From: Actinoplanes oblitus
Lineage (GTDB): Bacteria; Actinomycetota; Actinomycetes; Mycobacteriales; Micromonosporaceae
DNA length: 64,000 nucleotides
Reading direction: 5' to 3'
Assembly (NCBI RefSeq): GCF_030252345.1
Contig: NZ_CP126980.1
Location: forward strand, 2,557,501-2,621,500
In this document: piece by piece, positions 43,006-55,605 of the stretch
Position numbering within the stretch: the first letter of the stretch is position 1
How the letters are laid out: the number at the start of each line of letters is the position of its first letter
Notes under the pieces: model-generated
What the model was told of the DNA's origin: nothing
What the model saw: the letters and a program-made list of their open reading frames with translations, nothing else
Databases searched by the model: none
Made by a program: the position numbers and the translations under genes

Positions 43006-43042
43006 GGGCGTGTCCGGCGCCATGGCAGCGCCGGACACGCCC
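43006..43042 (-). terminator. Terminator of the xylanase gene
   Basis: A perfect 15-bp stem (43006-43020 with 43028-43042) and a seven-base loop start 31 bases after the stop codon at 43074. Confidence 0.85.
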
Positions 43043-43073
43043 GAGCGGTCAGCAGGTGGACTTGTTCCGGTCG

Positions 43074-45743
<2,670 letters not shown>

Positions 45744-45802
45744 CTATAGTTCCGCTGATCAATCGATGTTGATCTATAGGCTTGGACAGGGGAGATCGTC
45801 AC

Positions 45803-48800
45803 GTGGTGAAGACCAGTTCTGCGCCCCCGCGAGGGAAGGGGCACGGCAGGGGCTCCAGGAGTCCAGGGCGCGGGTTCTTGGCGTTCGGGCTGGCGTGGGC
45901 TGTGGCCGTGGGCTCGCTCGGCGGGTTCGTGCGGCCGACTTCGGCGTCCGCCGACGGAACGCCGGCGTACAAGAACACCTCGCTGCCGTTCAGTGTCCGT
46001 GCGGCGGACCTGGTCTCGCGTATGACGCTGGAGGAAAAGTACGATCAGCTCATCGCGATGCAACCGCATGCGACCTGGCGTCCGAAGCCGACGGCGATCG
46101 ACCGGCTCGGCGTGAAGTCGTATGGCTACTGGGGAGAGGCGAATCACGGGATCTACTTCCCGACCGTCCCCGGCAACGACAACTACACGCAGTATCCGCA
46201 GAGCACCTCGATCGCATCGACGTGGGATCCAGCCATCACCCAGAAGATCGCCGGCGGTATCGCTGACGAGGCCCGCGTGACCTACAACACGTCCTGCCCG
46301 CCGGGTGTGGCGCATCCCGAACCCGTCGGTGGCGCCTGTCACGGCTTGACCTATTGGTCGCCGAACCAGAACCTCAACCGCGATCCCCGGTGGGGGCGAG
46401 CGGACGAGTCCTACACCGAGGATCCCTTCCTGGCAGGCCAGGTGGCCGGCGCCTTCGTGACAGGTTTGCAGGGCAACACCTCGTCGCGTCCCGACACGAT
46501 TCCCACCGGGGCGCACGACTACGTTCAGGCGGTCGCCACGCCGAAGCACTACCTGGCGAACAACTCCGAGGCGAACCGGGACTTCGGTACGTCGAACTTC
46601 ACCGAGCGTTCGATGCACGAGTACTTCCTGCCGCCCTTCGGGGCCTCGGCCGGCAAGGCGGGCGCGCGGTCGCTGATGGCCGCCTACAACGCCCTCTCCG
46701 TGGTGGAGGACTACACGAGGGACTACCCGTCCGCCTCGAGCTACCCGACCCTGTGGAGCCCGCGCGACAATGCCACCCCCGGCGGTACTCCCGGGACGCC
46801 GGCCGCCGCGAGCCGGTACTCCCTCGAGACCATGCTGCGCCGCTCGTACGGCTTCGACGGTTACGTCGTCTCCGACTGCGATGCGATCACCCGCGTGCAT
46901 GGAACCGGAACGTCAGGGCACTCCTGGCACCCCGTCCAACTCGGCGGTCAGACACAGATCAGCAAGACCCTCGGCAACGCCTGGGCGCTCAAGGCCGGCA
47001 CCGATCTTGACTGCTCGGGCGGTGACTACCCCACGGCGACCGGACTCCCGGCGGCTCAGAGCCAAGGCTTCATCAGCGAGGCCGACGTCGACATCGCGCT
47101 CGTCCGCGCCTTCACCGCGCGCTTCCAGCTGGGCGAGTTCGATCCCGTCGCCTCGGTCCCGTGGAACAGTGAGTCCTACTCGCTGTCGGCGGCCGGCGAT
47201 CCTGACGTCAAGCTGGCTTCGCCGGCGCACCGCGCGGTGGCGCACGAATCTGCCCTCGAGGCGCCGGTGCTGCTGAAGAACGCCGGCCGGACGCTCCCGT
47301 TCGCGGGCGCGGCGACCGGCAAGACAGTCGCCCTGGGGCACGTGGACTCCCTCAACGGATTCCAGTCGGGCTCCTACTCCGGGCCCACGGCGGTCAACAC
47401 CACCTTCGCCCAGGCGCTGGCCGAGCGGACGGGGTCATCCGCGTCGGCCGTGACCGCGGGCTCCACCACGCCGTTCCTCTCCAGCCACCTCGCGGTGTTC
47501 CCCGACGTCCTCGACGCCAAGGGCACCGCGATCACCACCTCCGTGTGCGCCAGCAGCCCCTGCGATCCCGTAGCGGACGCGGCGACCGCCGAATATCAGA
47601 TCTCACAGGCTGACCATGTCGTGGTGGTCGTCGGTCACCGCAACGACGACGGCGGCGAGGGCACGGACCGCTCCACGGTCGTCATGCCACGTAAGCAGGC
47701 CGAGCTGATCCGGGACTCGATCGCCCCGCTCGCCCAGAGGTACGGCAAGAAGATCGTGGTGTGGATCCAGGCCAAGACCATGGTCGACGTCAGCGCGTTC
47801 AAGGACCTGCCAAGCGTAGGGGCGATCGTCTGGTCGTCCTTCAACGGCATGTACCAGGGCAAGGCGATGGCCGAGTTGCTGTTCGACGACGCGGTGACGC
47901 TCGAGGACGGGCGTGCCGCGGTGGCCAACTTCTCGGGCAAGCTGCCGCTGACCTGGTATTCCGACGTTGACGCACAACTCGGGCCGGCGGCCGCTCCGGA
48001 CCGCGCGATCGAGGACTATCGGATGACCAAGGCGGAGGGCGCCAAGTGCGGCCGGACGTATCTCTACTACCAGGTCGGTCCCGGTTGCGTGGCTCCCCAC
48101 TATGTGTTCGGTCAAGGTCTGTCGTACTCGCCGTTCGTCTACGGCACCCCGACGCTGTCCTCCTCGAAGATCACTCCCGACGACTCGGTGACGGTCTCGG
48201 TGCCCGTGTCGAATAGGTTCGCCAACCGCCCGGGCAAGGCTGTCGTCGAGGTCTACGCGAGAGCTCCGAAGGGGGCCGATGGGAACCAGCGTCCGCTCAA
48301 GCAGCTGAAGGGTTTCGTCAAGAGCGGCCTGATCGCCGGGACCTCGCAGCGGGTGAAGGTCACCATTGGCGCCGGTGACCTGTGGTTCTGGGACGACGTG
48401 AAGCACAGAAAGGTGTTCCCCACCGGAGAGTGGACCATCCTGGCTGGTCCGACTTCGGCCGACGCGGATCTGAAGCCGGTGAGCCTGCGGGTGACCGGAC
48501 ATCGCACGGCCGGCGTCGAGGTGGTCTCGGCCCAGCCGGACGCCACCGAGTTGAGCCTGGACACCCCCGACAACCGGATCAACGCCCAACTGTCGGTCAC
48601 CAAGCACGACATGACGTTCTGGGATCTTTCCGATCGGGCGCTCAAGGTGAAGTACACCTCCTCCAACCCGGCGGTCGCGGCGGTCGACGCCAGCGGCTCC
48701 GTCAAGCCCGTGGCCACGGGCGCCGTCCTGATCACGGCCAAGGCCACCGCCAACCGGGAGAGCAAGTCGACTACTTTCCCGGTCGTGGTGACCTCCGGCG

Positions 48801-49224
48801 CACCGGACGCCACCGGCTCGGCGTTCCCGAACGCGCACACGTCACGGGTCGACTTCGGTGACCGAAGAGTGACGCTCGACCAGGCCTCCTCGGGGACGAA
48901 GCTGTCCGCGAGTGTGGTCCCGGCCGACCCGGCGACGACGTACCACTTCCAGATCGCCCCGATGGACACCAACACCGCCGGAGCGAGCGTGACCTCGGCG
49001 GGAGTCCTGACCGCGGCCAGGACCGGGCACGTACGGGTCACTGTCACAGCAACCGGTGCCGGCGTGGAAACGTCGGAGTCCGCCCTGGTCACGGTCACAC
49101 CCAAGGTCCGGTTCGGCGGGGTGGGGTCACCGCCGGCCGGCGACGGCTCGCCCCGGGTGCCTACCAGTGGCAGATCGACTGGGGCAACGGCTCGGTTCAC
49201 GCCATCGCCCTGACCCTCAGCTGA
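45803..49224 (+). CDS. Secreted GH3 beta-xylosidase, frame disturbed near its 3' end
   Basis: This large exported GH3 enzyme has a signal peptide (about 20-50). The N-terminal barrel carries GLTYWSPNQNLNRDPRWGR and KHYLANNSE, with the nucleophile Asp in GYVVSDCDAI (~357). The alpha/beta sandwich has HRNDDGGEGTDRS, and FnIII-like and BIG2-like beta domains follow (KVKYTSSNPAVAAVD). Its type and its place opposite the xylanase favour xylosidase over glucosidase. The frame ends at 49213 after an unnatural Arg/Ser/Thr-rich tail. In another frame the DNA reads AYQWQIDWGNGSVHAIALTLS and stops at 49224, a natural beta-domain ending, so an indel probably lies near 49150. GTG 45803 is chosen for GGGGAG eight bases upstream. 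Confidence 0.88.
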
Positions 49225-49258
49225 TCCGGGTTCGCGGCCGGCCGCGAACCCGGATCAG
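49221..49258 (+). terminator. 38-bp perfect palindrome ending the beta-xylosidase gene
   Basis: The 19-base arm starting CTGATCCGGG pairs exactly with its complement ending CCCGGATCAG, with no loop bases. The natural stop codon of the GH3 reading frame lies inside the left arm. A terminator is most likely, possibly bidirectional. Confidence 0.7.
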
Positions 49259-49372
49259 CGCTGGACGCTTCGCGCCCGGTGGCAGATCTGCTCGATCGTC
49301 CGTATCTCCTTCACCTTCGGCGGCCCGGGCCCGCGCTCGGAAGCCCGGTCCATGGGCTGGCAAAATCGCCGC

Positions 49373-50719
49373 ATGGACGCTCCCGACCTGGTCTTGGTGC
49401 TGCGCTACCGCAAGGCGGTGACGTACGGCTTCCACGCGCTGCTCGGTGCGCTCGGGGAACACGAGACCAGCACCAGCTTCGCGGTGCGGTTCGGTGACAC
49501 CCCGGAGTCGACCGCCGATCACATCGGCGAAGCGGTCGGCGCCGGCTCGCGCGTACTCGTGTTGTGGTCGTTCTATTCGCCCGACGCGCAGGCGCTGGCC
49601 GCGGAGCTGGCCCACATTCGGACACTGGCCGACGCGCCCACGGTGACCCATGTCGCCGGTGGCGTGCACGCCACCGCGGAGCCGGTGCAGACGCTGGACG
49701 CGGGCTGGGACATGGCGGCGATCGGTGAGGGCGAGTCGACGCTGCTCAGCCTGGTCGACGCCAAGGGTGACCCGACCGGCATCACCGGCTTGGCCTACCG
49801 GGACGCGACCGGCAAGCTGATCAGGACCGGCAAGGCCAGGCAGCGGCCGCTCGACGACTTCCCGGGCTTCGCCCTCAAGTGGGACCGGTTCAACGCCCTG
49901 GAGATCACCCGCGGTTGCATCTACGCCTGCCGGTTCTGTCAGACGCCGTTCATGTTCTCCGCGAGGTTTCGGCATCGCAGCCTGGACAACGTCCGCTGGC
50001 ACGTCGACCGGATGCGCGAGCGCGGCCTGCGCGACGTCCGGTTCATCACGCCGACGGCACTCAGTTACGGCACCCAGACCGACGAGCCGGACCTCGCGGC
50101 CGTGGAGGAACTGCTGGCGAGCTGCCGGGAGGGGATCGGGCCGAACGGGCGGGTCTTCTTCGGATCGTTCCCCAGCGAGATCCGGCCCGAGCACGTCAGC
50201 CGGGAGGCGCTGCGGCTGGTCAAGAAGTACTGCGACAACACCAACATCATCGTTGGCGCACAGTCCGGTTCGGACCGGGTGCTCGACGCGGCCAAGCGCG
50301 GGCACGGTGTCGAGGAGGTCAAGCGGGCGACCCGGCTCGGCATCGAGGAGGGGTTCCGGATCAACGTCGACATGATCTTCGGGATGCCGGGCGAGGACGC
50401 GGAGGACGTCGCCGACTCGTTGAAGCTGGCCCGGGAGCTGGCCGACCTGGGCGCGCGGATCCACGCGCACACCTTCATGCCGTTGCCGGGTACGCCGTGG
50501 CGGGACGCGCCGCCCGGCGACGTGGACCCGGAGACGATCCGGGAGGTGGACCGGCTCTCCCAGCGGGGGGCGCTCTACGGTCACTGGCAGAAGCAGCGGG
50601 ATCACGCCGCGCGGCTGGCGGCGGCCGCCGAGCGGTATCCGCGGCCCGGCCGCAGCCGCACCCTGCTGCCCACCGTCGCGCCCCGCTCGGCCGCCGGGGA
50701 CGACTGCGCCACCTGCTGA
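49373..50719 (+). CDS. B12-binding-type radical SAM protein
   Basis: This 448-residue cytosolic enzyme has an N-terminal Rossmann-like part (about 1-140) of the kind that binds cobalamin in related proteins. The radical SAM barrel carries the cluster motif C-x3-C-x2-C in RGCIYACRFCQTP (Cys ~183, 187, 190). The text VGAQSGSDRVLDAAKRGH and MIFGMPGEDAEDVADSL matches the TIGR04013-type group of unknown reaction. The Cys-containing end DDCATC may hold a second metal site. ATG 49373 is preferred to 49352 because homologous text starts there. A broken 5' duplicate lies at 38485. Confidence 0.88.
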   Translation: MDAPDLVLVLRYRKAVTYGFHALLGALGEHETSTSFAVRFGDTPESTADHIGEAVGAGSRVLVLWSFYSPDAQALAAELAHIRTLADAPTVTHVAGGVHATAEPVQTLDAGWDMAAIGEGESTLLSLVDAKGDPTGITGLAYRDATGKLIRTGKARQRPLDDFPGFALKWDRFNALEITRGCIYACRFCQTPFMFSARFRHRSLDNVRWHVDRMRERGLRDVRFITPTALSYGTQTDEPDLAAVEELLASCREGIGPNGRVFFGSFPSEIRPEHVSREALRLVKKYCDNTNIIVGAQSGSDRVLDAAKRGHGVEEVKRATRLGIEEGFRINVDMIFGMPGEDAEDVADSLKLARELADLGARIHAHTFMPLPGTPWRDAPPGDVDPETIREVDRLSQRGALYGHWQKQRDHAARLAAAAERYPRPGRSRTLLPTVAPRSAAGDDCATC

Positions 50720-50795
50720 GCGCCGAGCGATCATGATCTGGGCCACGTTCGGCGCCGTGATGCAACCGTGATCACGCCGAGACCGTCTAGGAATC

Positions 50796-51659
50796 GTGGG
50801 GGAAACTCGATCACGACATCGACATCGCCGGGGACGGCGGCGCGCGCCGCGCGGCAGCCGGAGGTCCGGCTGGCCGATGCTGATCGCCGCCCTCCTGCTG
50901 GCCGGCTGCGGTACCGCGGTGCTCGCCCAGGTGCCACAGGAGCGGGCGACGCAGGCCGGGCTTCCGCGGGCACCCGCCCCGCGCCGGAGCGCCGAGTCCG
51001 GCGGGGCGGCGCGGGCGCCGGCGGGCAGGCCGAGGCCGCCGGCCCGGATCACCTATCCGGCCGCCGGCGACGGGAAGTTCGCGGTCGCCCCGGGGGAGAC
51101 CGCGCCACCGGCCGGCCGCAAGGGCGAGCTGCTGCGCTACCAGGTCGCCGTCGAGCGGAGCATCCACGGCATCACCGCCGACGAGTTCGCCGGCACGGTG
51201 ACCGCGACGCTGCGTGACCCGCGCAGCTGGACCGCCGGCGGCGAGTGGCGGCTCGAACGGGTCGGTCCCGGCGCGCGCGCCGACTTCGTGGTGCGCCTGG
51301 TGACGCCGAAGACCCGCGACGCGCTCTGCGCCGGTGCCCGGGACGGCTACACGTCGTGCCGCAACGAGGAGAAAGTGGTGGTGAACGTGGCCCGCTGGGT
51401 CAAAGGTGTGCCCGGCTACGGCGCGAGCCTGGACGCCTACCGTCAATATGTGATCAACCACGAGGTCGGTCACCGCCTGCACCAGGCCCACGAGCTGTGC
51501 CCGGCCGCGGGCGAGCCGGCCCCGGTCATGCAGCAGCAGACGCTCGGGATGCACGGTTGCACCGCCAACGCCTGGCCGTTCGTCAACCGGGAGCGCTACC
51601 GCGGCCGGATCGGCGCCTACGACGACAAGGTCCCACCCCGCGACAAGGGCAACCTCTGA
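50796..51659 (+). CDS. DUF3152 secreted, metzincin-like protein
   Basis: This 287-residue protein has a basic N-terminus, then a hydrophobic signal (about 26-45, with LLAGCG as a possible lipobox). A Pro/Arg-rich linker follows, then a DUF3152 domain. The domain contains HEVGHRLHQAHELC (from ~222), an H-E-x-x-H zinc-protease-type motif followed by a further His, and a C-terminal MQQQTLGMHGC turn that resembles the metzincin Met-turn. Activity is not established for the family. GTG 50796 is the in-frame start; no better start precedes the signal. It is convergent with the DedA-PAP2 gene. Confidence 0.85.
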   Translation: MGETRSRHRHRRGRRRAPRGSRRSGWPMLIAALLLAGCGTAVLAQVPQERATQAGLPRAPAPRRSAESGGAARAPAGRPRPPARITYPAAGDGKFAVAPGETAPPAGRKGELLRYQVAVERSIHGITADEFAGTVTATLRDPRSWTAGGEWRLERVGPGARADFVVRLVTPKTRDALCAGARDGYTSCRNEEKVVVNVARWVKGVPGYGASLDAYRQYVINHEVGHRLHQAHELCPAAGEPAPVMQQQTLGMHGCTANAWPFVNRERYRGRIGAYDDKVPPRDKGNL

Positions 51660-51759
51660 CCCCCATTTCCGGTACGCCCGGAGCACCCCGCCGCACCCGG
51701 CCGCCAGTCCGCACCCCTCCGCGACGCCCCGGCCCACCCGCGCTCCTGCCCCGGCTGGT

Positions 51760-52000
51760 CCTGACGGTGGTGTCCGGGGCCGTGAGACCACCGTGGACGC
51801 CAGCCGGTTGCTGTGAGCTGGTCGTGGTGGTGGTGTCCGGGGCCGTGAGGCGACCGTGGGTGCCAGCCGGTTGCTGTGAGCTGGTCGTGGTGGTGGTGTC
51901 CGGGGCTGTGAGGCGACCGTGGGTGCCAGCCGGTTGCTGTGGGCTGGTCGTGGTGGTGGTGTCCGGGGGCGGGAGGCCACCGTGGACGCCAGCCGACCAC
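51760..52000. repeat. Three to four tandem 63-bp repeats between convergent genes
   Basis: GTCCGGGG-type cores recur at 51773, 51836, 51898 and 51961, giving steps of 63, 62 and 63 bases. Each unit contains CCAGCCGGTTGCTGTG and a GTGGTGGTGG run. One copy is a base shorter, so no frame is kept and the array is probably not coding. It fills most of the 344-base convergent gap, where I see no other gene. Confidence 0.9.
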
Positions 52001-52003
52001 CGG

Positions 52004-53542
52004 TCAGGCGGCGGTGGCCGCCAGCTCGGGAGTGGGCTTGGCGGGGACGGCCGGGGCCGGGGTGGGGCGGGCGGACCAGATGGCGGCGTTCAGGGCTGCC
52101 CAGGCCGCGCCGAGCAGGATCGCCGCGATGGTTTCGCTGAGGCGGCCCCAGCCCAGGTAGACCCAGGAGCCGGCGGCGGTCACGATCAGCACGCAGCTCG
52201 CGGTCCAGACGGTGACCTGCCACTTCCACGGCAGGCCGCGGGAGACGAGCCAGGCCAGCAGGCCGAGGGCGGCGGCGGTCTGCACGGTGGCTCCGGCGGA
52301 CATGCCGGCCAATGCTTTCGCGGCGGCGTCCAGCGGCACCGGCCCGTTGAACTCCAGACGGGACGGGAAGCTCAGATGGTCGGCGGCCCGCCAGCCGGGG
52401 TCCGGGACCAGGGCGAGCGCGGTCGCCAGCACCACGGCCGGCAGCACCGGCCCGAAAGCCTCCAGCAGGCCACCGCGTCGCGCGGCCAAGGAAGCACCGC
52501 TTCGCGCGGCCGAGAGGCCGCCGCTTCGGGCAGCCGGGAGGGCACCGCTTCGGGCGGACCGGAGGGCACCGCGACGCGTGGCCAGCAGGGCACTGTGGCG
52601 CGCGGCTCGGAGGGCGATAAAGAGGGTCGCCGGGCGGCGGGGCCACCACCAGCGGAGCAGGGTCACCGCTACGGCCAGGAACAGCGGGACCGTCGGGGAC
52701 AGGGATGTGGCGGTGGACAGGGCGAACAGGTAACCGTCGGAGGTCCACTGGGAACGGGACCAGTCGGCGATCGCGTCGTCGGCGGCGGCCAGGCCGCTGA
52801 AGCGGACGACCGGCGGGATCACCTCGATCAGGACCAGGGCGACGAGGGTGAGCAGGGCCAGGCTGAGAGCCGCCGGGACGGCCGGGTGCCACCGGGACAC
52901 GACGCTCCGGAGCGGGGCGGGGCGGTGCGGTGGGCGTACCGGGAAGGGGTGACCTCCGCACCAGCGGCCCGCGAGAATCAGACCGGCAATGATCAGCGTC
53001 AGCGCGGCCAGTGCGCCTGTCGCGCGTCCGGCGCGGGCCGCGAGGACCTGGTAGCTCGCTCCGGTGAGATAGCTGGCACCGACCATCCACAGAGCCCAGA
53101 GCGTCGCGGACGGGGTGTGCCAGGCGGCGAAGCGGCGGTACGGCACGCCGTTGCGGCCGGCCAACCGTGGCATCAGGGTGCGGGCGCCGACCACCCATTG
53201 TCCGAGGAAGATCGCGCGGCCGCCGTGCCTGAGGAAGAGCCGCTCGGCCCGCGCCCAGTGCTTCGCGAGCCGGCCGGAGGCGCGCGGGGCGGAGACCGTG
53301 GCGCGAGCGGCGCGATGGTAGGCGACGGTGCCGCCCAGCACCGCGGCGGCGACGGCCACCAGCAGGGCCGGCACCACGTCGACCACGCCGGCGTTGGCCA
53401 GCAGGCCCATCGCGATCAGACCGGTCGCCGACGGCAGCACCACGCCGGCGACGATCGCGGCCTCGCCGGCGACGAGGGCCGCGACCACCGCGTACACGAA
53501 CACCGGCGGGAGGCCGCCGAGCCATCCGCCGAGCCAGCCCAC
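52004..53542 (-). CDS. DedA (VTT)-PAP2 fusion membrane protein with degenerate phosphatase motifs
   Basis: This 512-residue polytopic protein starts with a DedA/VTT domain (about 1-200) holding GQWVVGARTLMPRLAGRNGVPYRRF, the family's conserved loop. The second half (about 235-490) resembles PAP2 lipid phosphatases. There PSGHAT is replaced by MSAGAT (~415) and the YLGxHxxSD motif by YLGWGRLSET (~464), so the catalytic His residues are absent. Between the halves a cytoplasmic loop is swollen by Ala/Arg/Ser/Gly repeats (SARSGALPAARSGG type). DedA proteins move lipids across the membrane. GTG 53542 follows GGGGGA; longer frames would overlap the divergent gene. Confidence 0.82.
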   Translation of the reverse strand: MGWLGGWLGGLPPVFVYAVVAALVAGEAAIVAGVVLPSATGLIAMGLLANAGVVDVVPALLVAVAAAVLGGTVAYHRAARATVSAPRASGRLAKHWARAERLFLRHGGRAIFLGQWVVGARTLMPRLAGRNGVPYRRFAAWHTPSATLWALWMVGASYLTGASYQVLAARAGRATGALAALTLIIAGLILAGRWCGGHPFPVRPPHRPAPLRSVVSRWHPAVPAALSLALLTLVALVLIEVIPPVVRFSGLAAADDAIADWSRSQWTSDGYLFALSTATSLSPTVPLFLAVAVTLLRWWWPRRPATLFIALRAARHSALLATRRGALRSARSGALPAARSGGLSAARSGASLAARRGGLLEAFGPVLPAVVLATALALVPDPGWRAADHLSFPSRLEFNGPVPLDAAAKALAGMSAGATVQTAAALGLLAWLVSRGLPWKWQVTVWTASCVLIVTAAGSWVYLGWGRLSETIAAILLGAAWAALNAAIWSARPTPAPAVPAKPTPELAATAA

Positions 53543-53654
53543 CGATGTTCCCCCGTTCGTCGCGCTGTGCACCAGCGACGCTAGGGCTTGGGCGGGCAGC
53601 GGAAATCCGTGATGCTCCTTAGGGATCCACGGATTTCTACCGGAGGGGACCCGC

Positions 53655-54407
53655 ATGCATCCGACGCTGCAACGCCTGGACGAGCTCGCCGCGCACCTGG
53701 CCACCCGGGACGACACCGTCGCGGTGCTCGGGCTGGGCTCGGCGGGCGCTCAGCGGGGGCGCCTCGACGAGCACTCCGACCTGGACTTCTTCCTGATCGT
53801 CGAGGAGGGGGCGACGAGCCGTTACGCGGCCGGGACGGACTGGCTGGCGGCGCCCTGCCCGGTGGTCTACAGCTTCGCGAACGACCGGCGGGGACGCAAG
53901 GCGCTCTACGCCGACGGCATCTTCGTGGAGTACGCCGTGTTCACCGTCGCCGAGCTGCGGCGGGTCCCGTTCCGCGGTGCCCGGGTGGTGTGGCGCCGGG
54001 CGGACGCCCCGCCCGGCCTGACCGAGTCGGACGTCCCGGAGCCGCGGCCGCCCTACGACACCGTCGAGTTCCACCTCAACGAGGCGCTCACCAACCTGTA
54101 CGTCGGCCTGCACCGCGAGCTGCGCGGCGAGCATCTGAGCGCGGCCCGGTTCATCCAGGGGCACGCCGTCGACCGGGTGATCGCGCTGCTGCGCCTGAGT
54201 GAGGGCGAACCGCCGTACCGTGACGTCTTCGATCCGAGCCGGCGCGTCGAGCGGACCTATCCGCCGCAGCTCCTGCCGTTGGCGGAGATGGTCCCGGGCT
54301 ATCGCGGCAACGCCGCGGCGGCCCGGGCCATCCTGGGCTGGCTCGGTGCCCGCTTCGCGATCCCGGGGCCGATCAACCGGGCGATCGAGGAGCTGCTCAG
54401 AAGTTGA
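53655..54407 (+). CDS. Polymerase-beta-type nucleotidyltransferase-like protein
   Basis: This 250-residue cytosolic protein has the minimal nucleotidyltransferase motif: G-S at LGLGSAGAQR (~28), then EHSDLDFFLIVEE with D-x-D (~42-44), and a third acidic strand at FVEYAVF (~92). The C-terminal helical half (EFHLNEALTNLYVGLHRE) resembles the substrate-binding bundle of aminoglycoside-type nucleotidyltransferases. Its substrate is unknown. ATG 53655 follows CGGAGGGGACC. Its last 11 bases overlap the convergent pobA gene. Confidence 0.8.
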   Translation: MHPTLQRLDELAAHLATRDDTVAVLGLGSAGAQRGRLDEHSDLDFFLIVEEGATSRYAAGTDWLAAPCPVVYSFANDRRGRKALYADGIFVEYAVFTVAELRRVPFRGARVVWRRADAPPGLTESDVPEPRPPYDTVEFHLNEALTNLYVGLHRELRGEHLSAARFIQGHAVDRVIALLRLSEGEPPYRDVFDPSRRVERTYPPQLLPLAEMVPGYRGNAAAARAILGWLGARFAIPGPINRAIEELLRS

Positions 54408-55566
54408 TCGGCAGGCCGGCGTAGTTCTCGGCGAGGCCGGTGGCGCCGGCCCGGCTGGACGCCACCCAGCGCAGCTGGGAGAGCTGGAGCTCGGCGTCGA
54501 ACGGGTCACCGGAGGCGTGCAGCATCGTGGTCATCCACCAGGAGAAGTGGGTGCACCGCCAGACCCGGCGCTGGGCGGCGTCCGAGTACGCGTCGACCAG
54601 CGCCGAGTCGTGCTCGCGCACCGAGGCGATCAGCGCCTTGCCGAGCAGGGCCACGTCGGCGATCGCCAGGTTCAGGCCCTTGGCGCCGGTCGGCGGGACG
54701 ATGTGCGCGGCGTCGCCGGCCAGGAACAGGTTGCCGTGCCGCATCGGGGTCTGCACGTAGCTGCGCATCGGCAGCACGCTCTTGTCGGTGATCGGGCCGG
54801 GGGTGAGTTTCCAGCCGTTCTGCCCGTGGCCGAGGCGGGTGGCCAGCGCGTCCCAGATCCGGTCGTCGGACCAGGAGGCCGGGTCGGTGCCGTTGGGAAC
54901 CTGCAGGTAGAGGCGGCTGACCGTGGCCGAGCGCATTGAGTGCAGGGCGAAGCCGTCCGGGTGCCAGGCGTAGATCAGCTCGTCGGTGGACGGCGCGACG
55001 TCGGCGAGGATGCCGAGCCAGGAGTAGGGATAGATCTTTTCGTACGTCGTGGCGGCGGGGACGGCGGCGCGGGACGGGCCGAAGGAGCCGTCGCACCCGG
55101 CGATCGCGGCGGCGTCCAGTCGCTGAGTATTTCCGGACTTATCGGAATAGGTGACGTAAGGCCGGTCGGACGCGACGTCGTGCAGCGCCACGTCGCTGAC
55201 CTCGTAGTGGATCTCCTGGCCGGCGGCGCGGCGCGCGGCGATCAAGTCCTTCTGCACCTCGGTCTGGCCGTAGACCCAGACCGACCGGCCGGTCAGGTTC
55301 ACGAAGTCGAGGTGGTGCCGCTCGTGCGGCCACTGCAGGTGGATGCCCCGGTGCTCGTCCCCCTCGGCGCGCAGCCGGGTGCCCAGCCCGACCGACTCGA
55401 GCAGCTCCACGCTGGAGTGCTCCAGGATGCCGGCCCGGATCCGGGCCGCTACGTACTCCTCGGAGCGGGTCTCCAGGACCACGGAGTCGACGCCGCCCTG
55501 GGCGAGCAGATGGGAGAGAAGCAGGCCCGCCGGGCCCGCGCCGATGATGGCGACCTGGGTACGCAT
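54397..55566 (-). CDS. pobA: 4-Hydroxybenzoate 3-monooxygenase
   Basis: This 389-residue FAD enzyme converts 4-hydroxybenzoate to protocatechuate using NAD(P)H and oxygen. It has the dinucleotide motif GAGPAGL (about 9-15), AARIRAGILEHSSVELL, the DG motif in GCDGSFGPSR, and the second FAD motif FLAGDAAHIVPPTGAKGLNLAI (~279). Length and motifs match PobA. It lies 39 bases behind the IclR regulator on the same strand, with AAGGTGG before the ATG. Its product feeds the divergent pca genes. The last bases overlap the convergent nucleotidyltransferase gene by 11. Confidence 0.95.
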   Translation of the reverse strand: MRTQVAIIGAGPAGLLLSHLLAQGGVDSVVLETRSEEYVAARIRAGILEHSSVELLESVGLGTRLRAEGDEHRGIHLQWPHERHHLDFVNLTGRSVWVYGQTEVQKDLIAARRAAGQEIHYEVSDVALHDVASDRPYVTYSDKSGNTQRLDAAAIAGCDGSFGPSRAAVPAATTYEKIYPYSWLGILADVAPSTDELIYAWHPDGFALHSMRSATVSRLYLQVPNGTDPASWSDDRIWDALATRLGHGQNGWKLTPGPITDKSVLPMRSYVQTPMRHGNLFLAGDAAHIVPPTGAKGLNLAIADVALLGKALIASVREHDSALVDAYSDAAQRRVWRCTHFSWWMTTMLHASGDPFDAELQLSQLRWVASSRAGATGLAENYAGLPINF

Positions 55567-55605
55567 GCACCCACCTTCAGCGGCGGACGGCCCCCGGGCA
55601 AGGGC

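Noticed and set aside
51760..52000. Possible CRISPR-like array
   Set aside because: The 63-bp units are contiguous without unique spacers and there are no cas genes.
50811..53525. A 904-codon frame on the minus strand spanning the DUF3152 gene and the 63-bp array
   Set aside because: It overlaps two well-supported genes in other frames, and its sequence is Arg/Pro/Gly-rich without domains.
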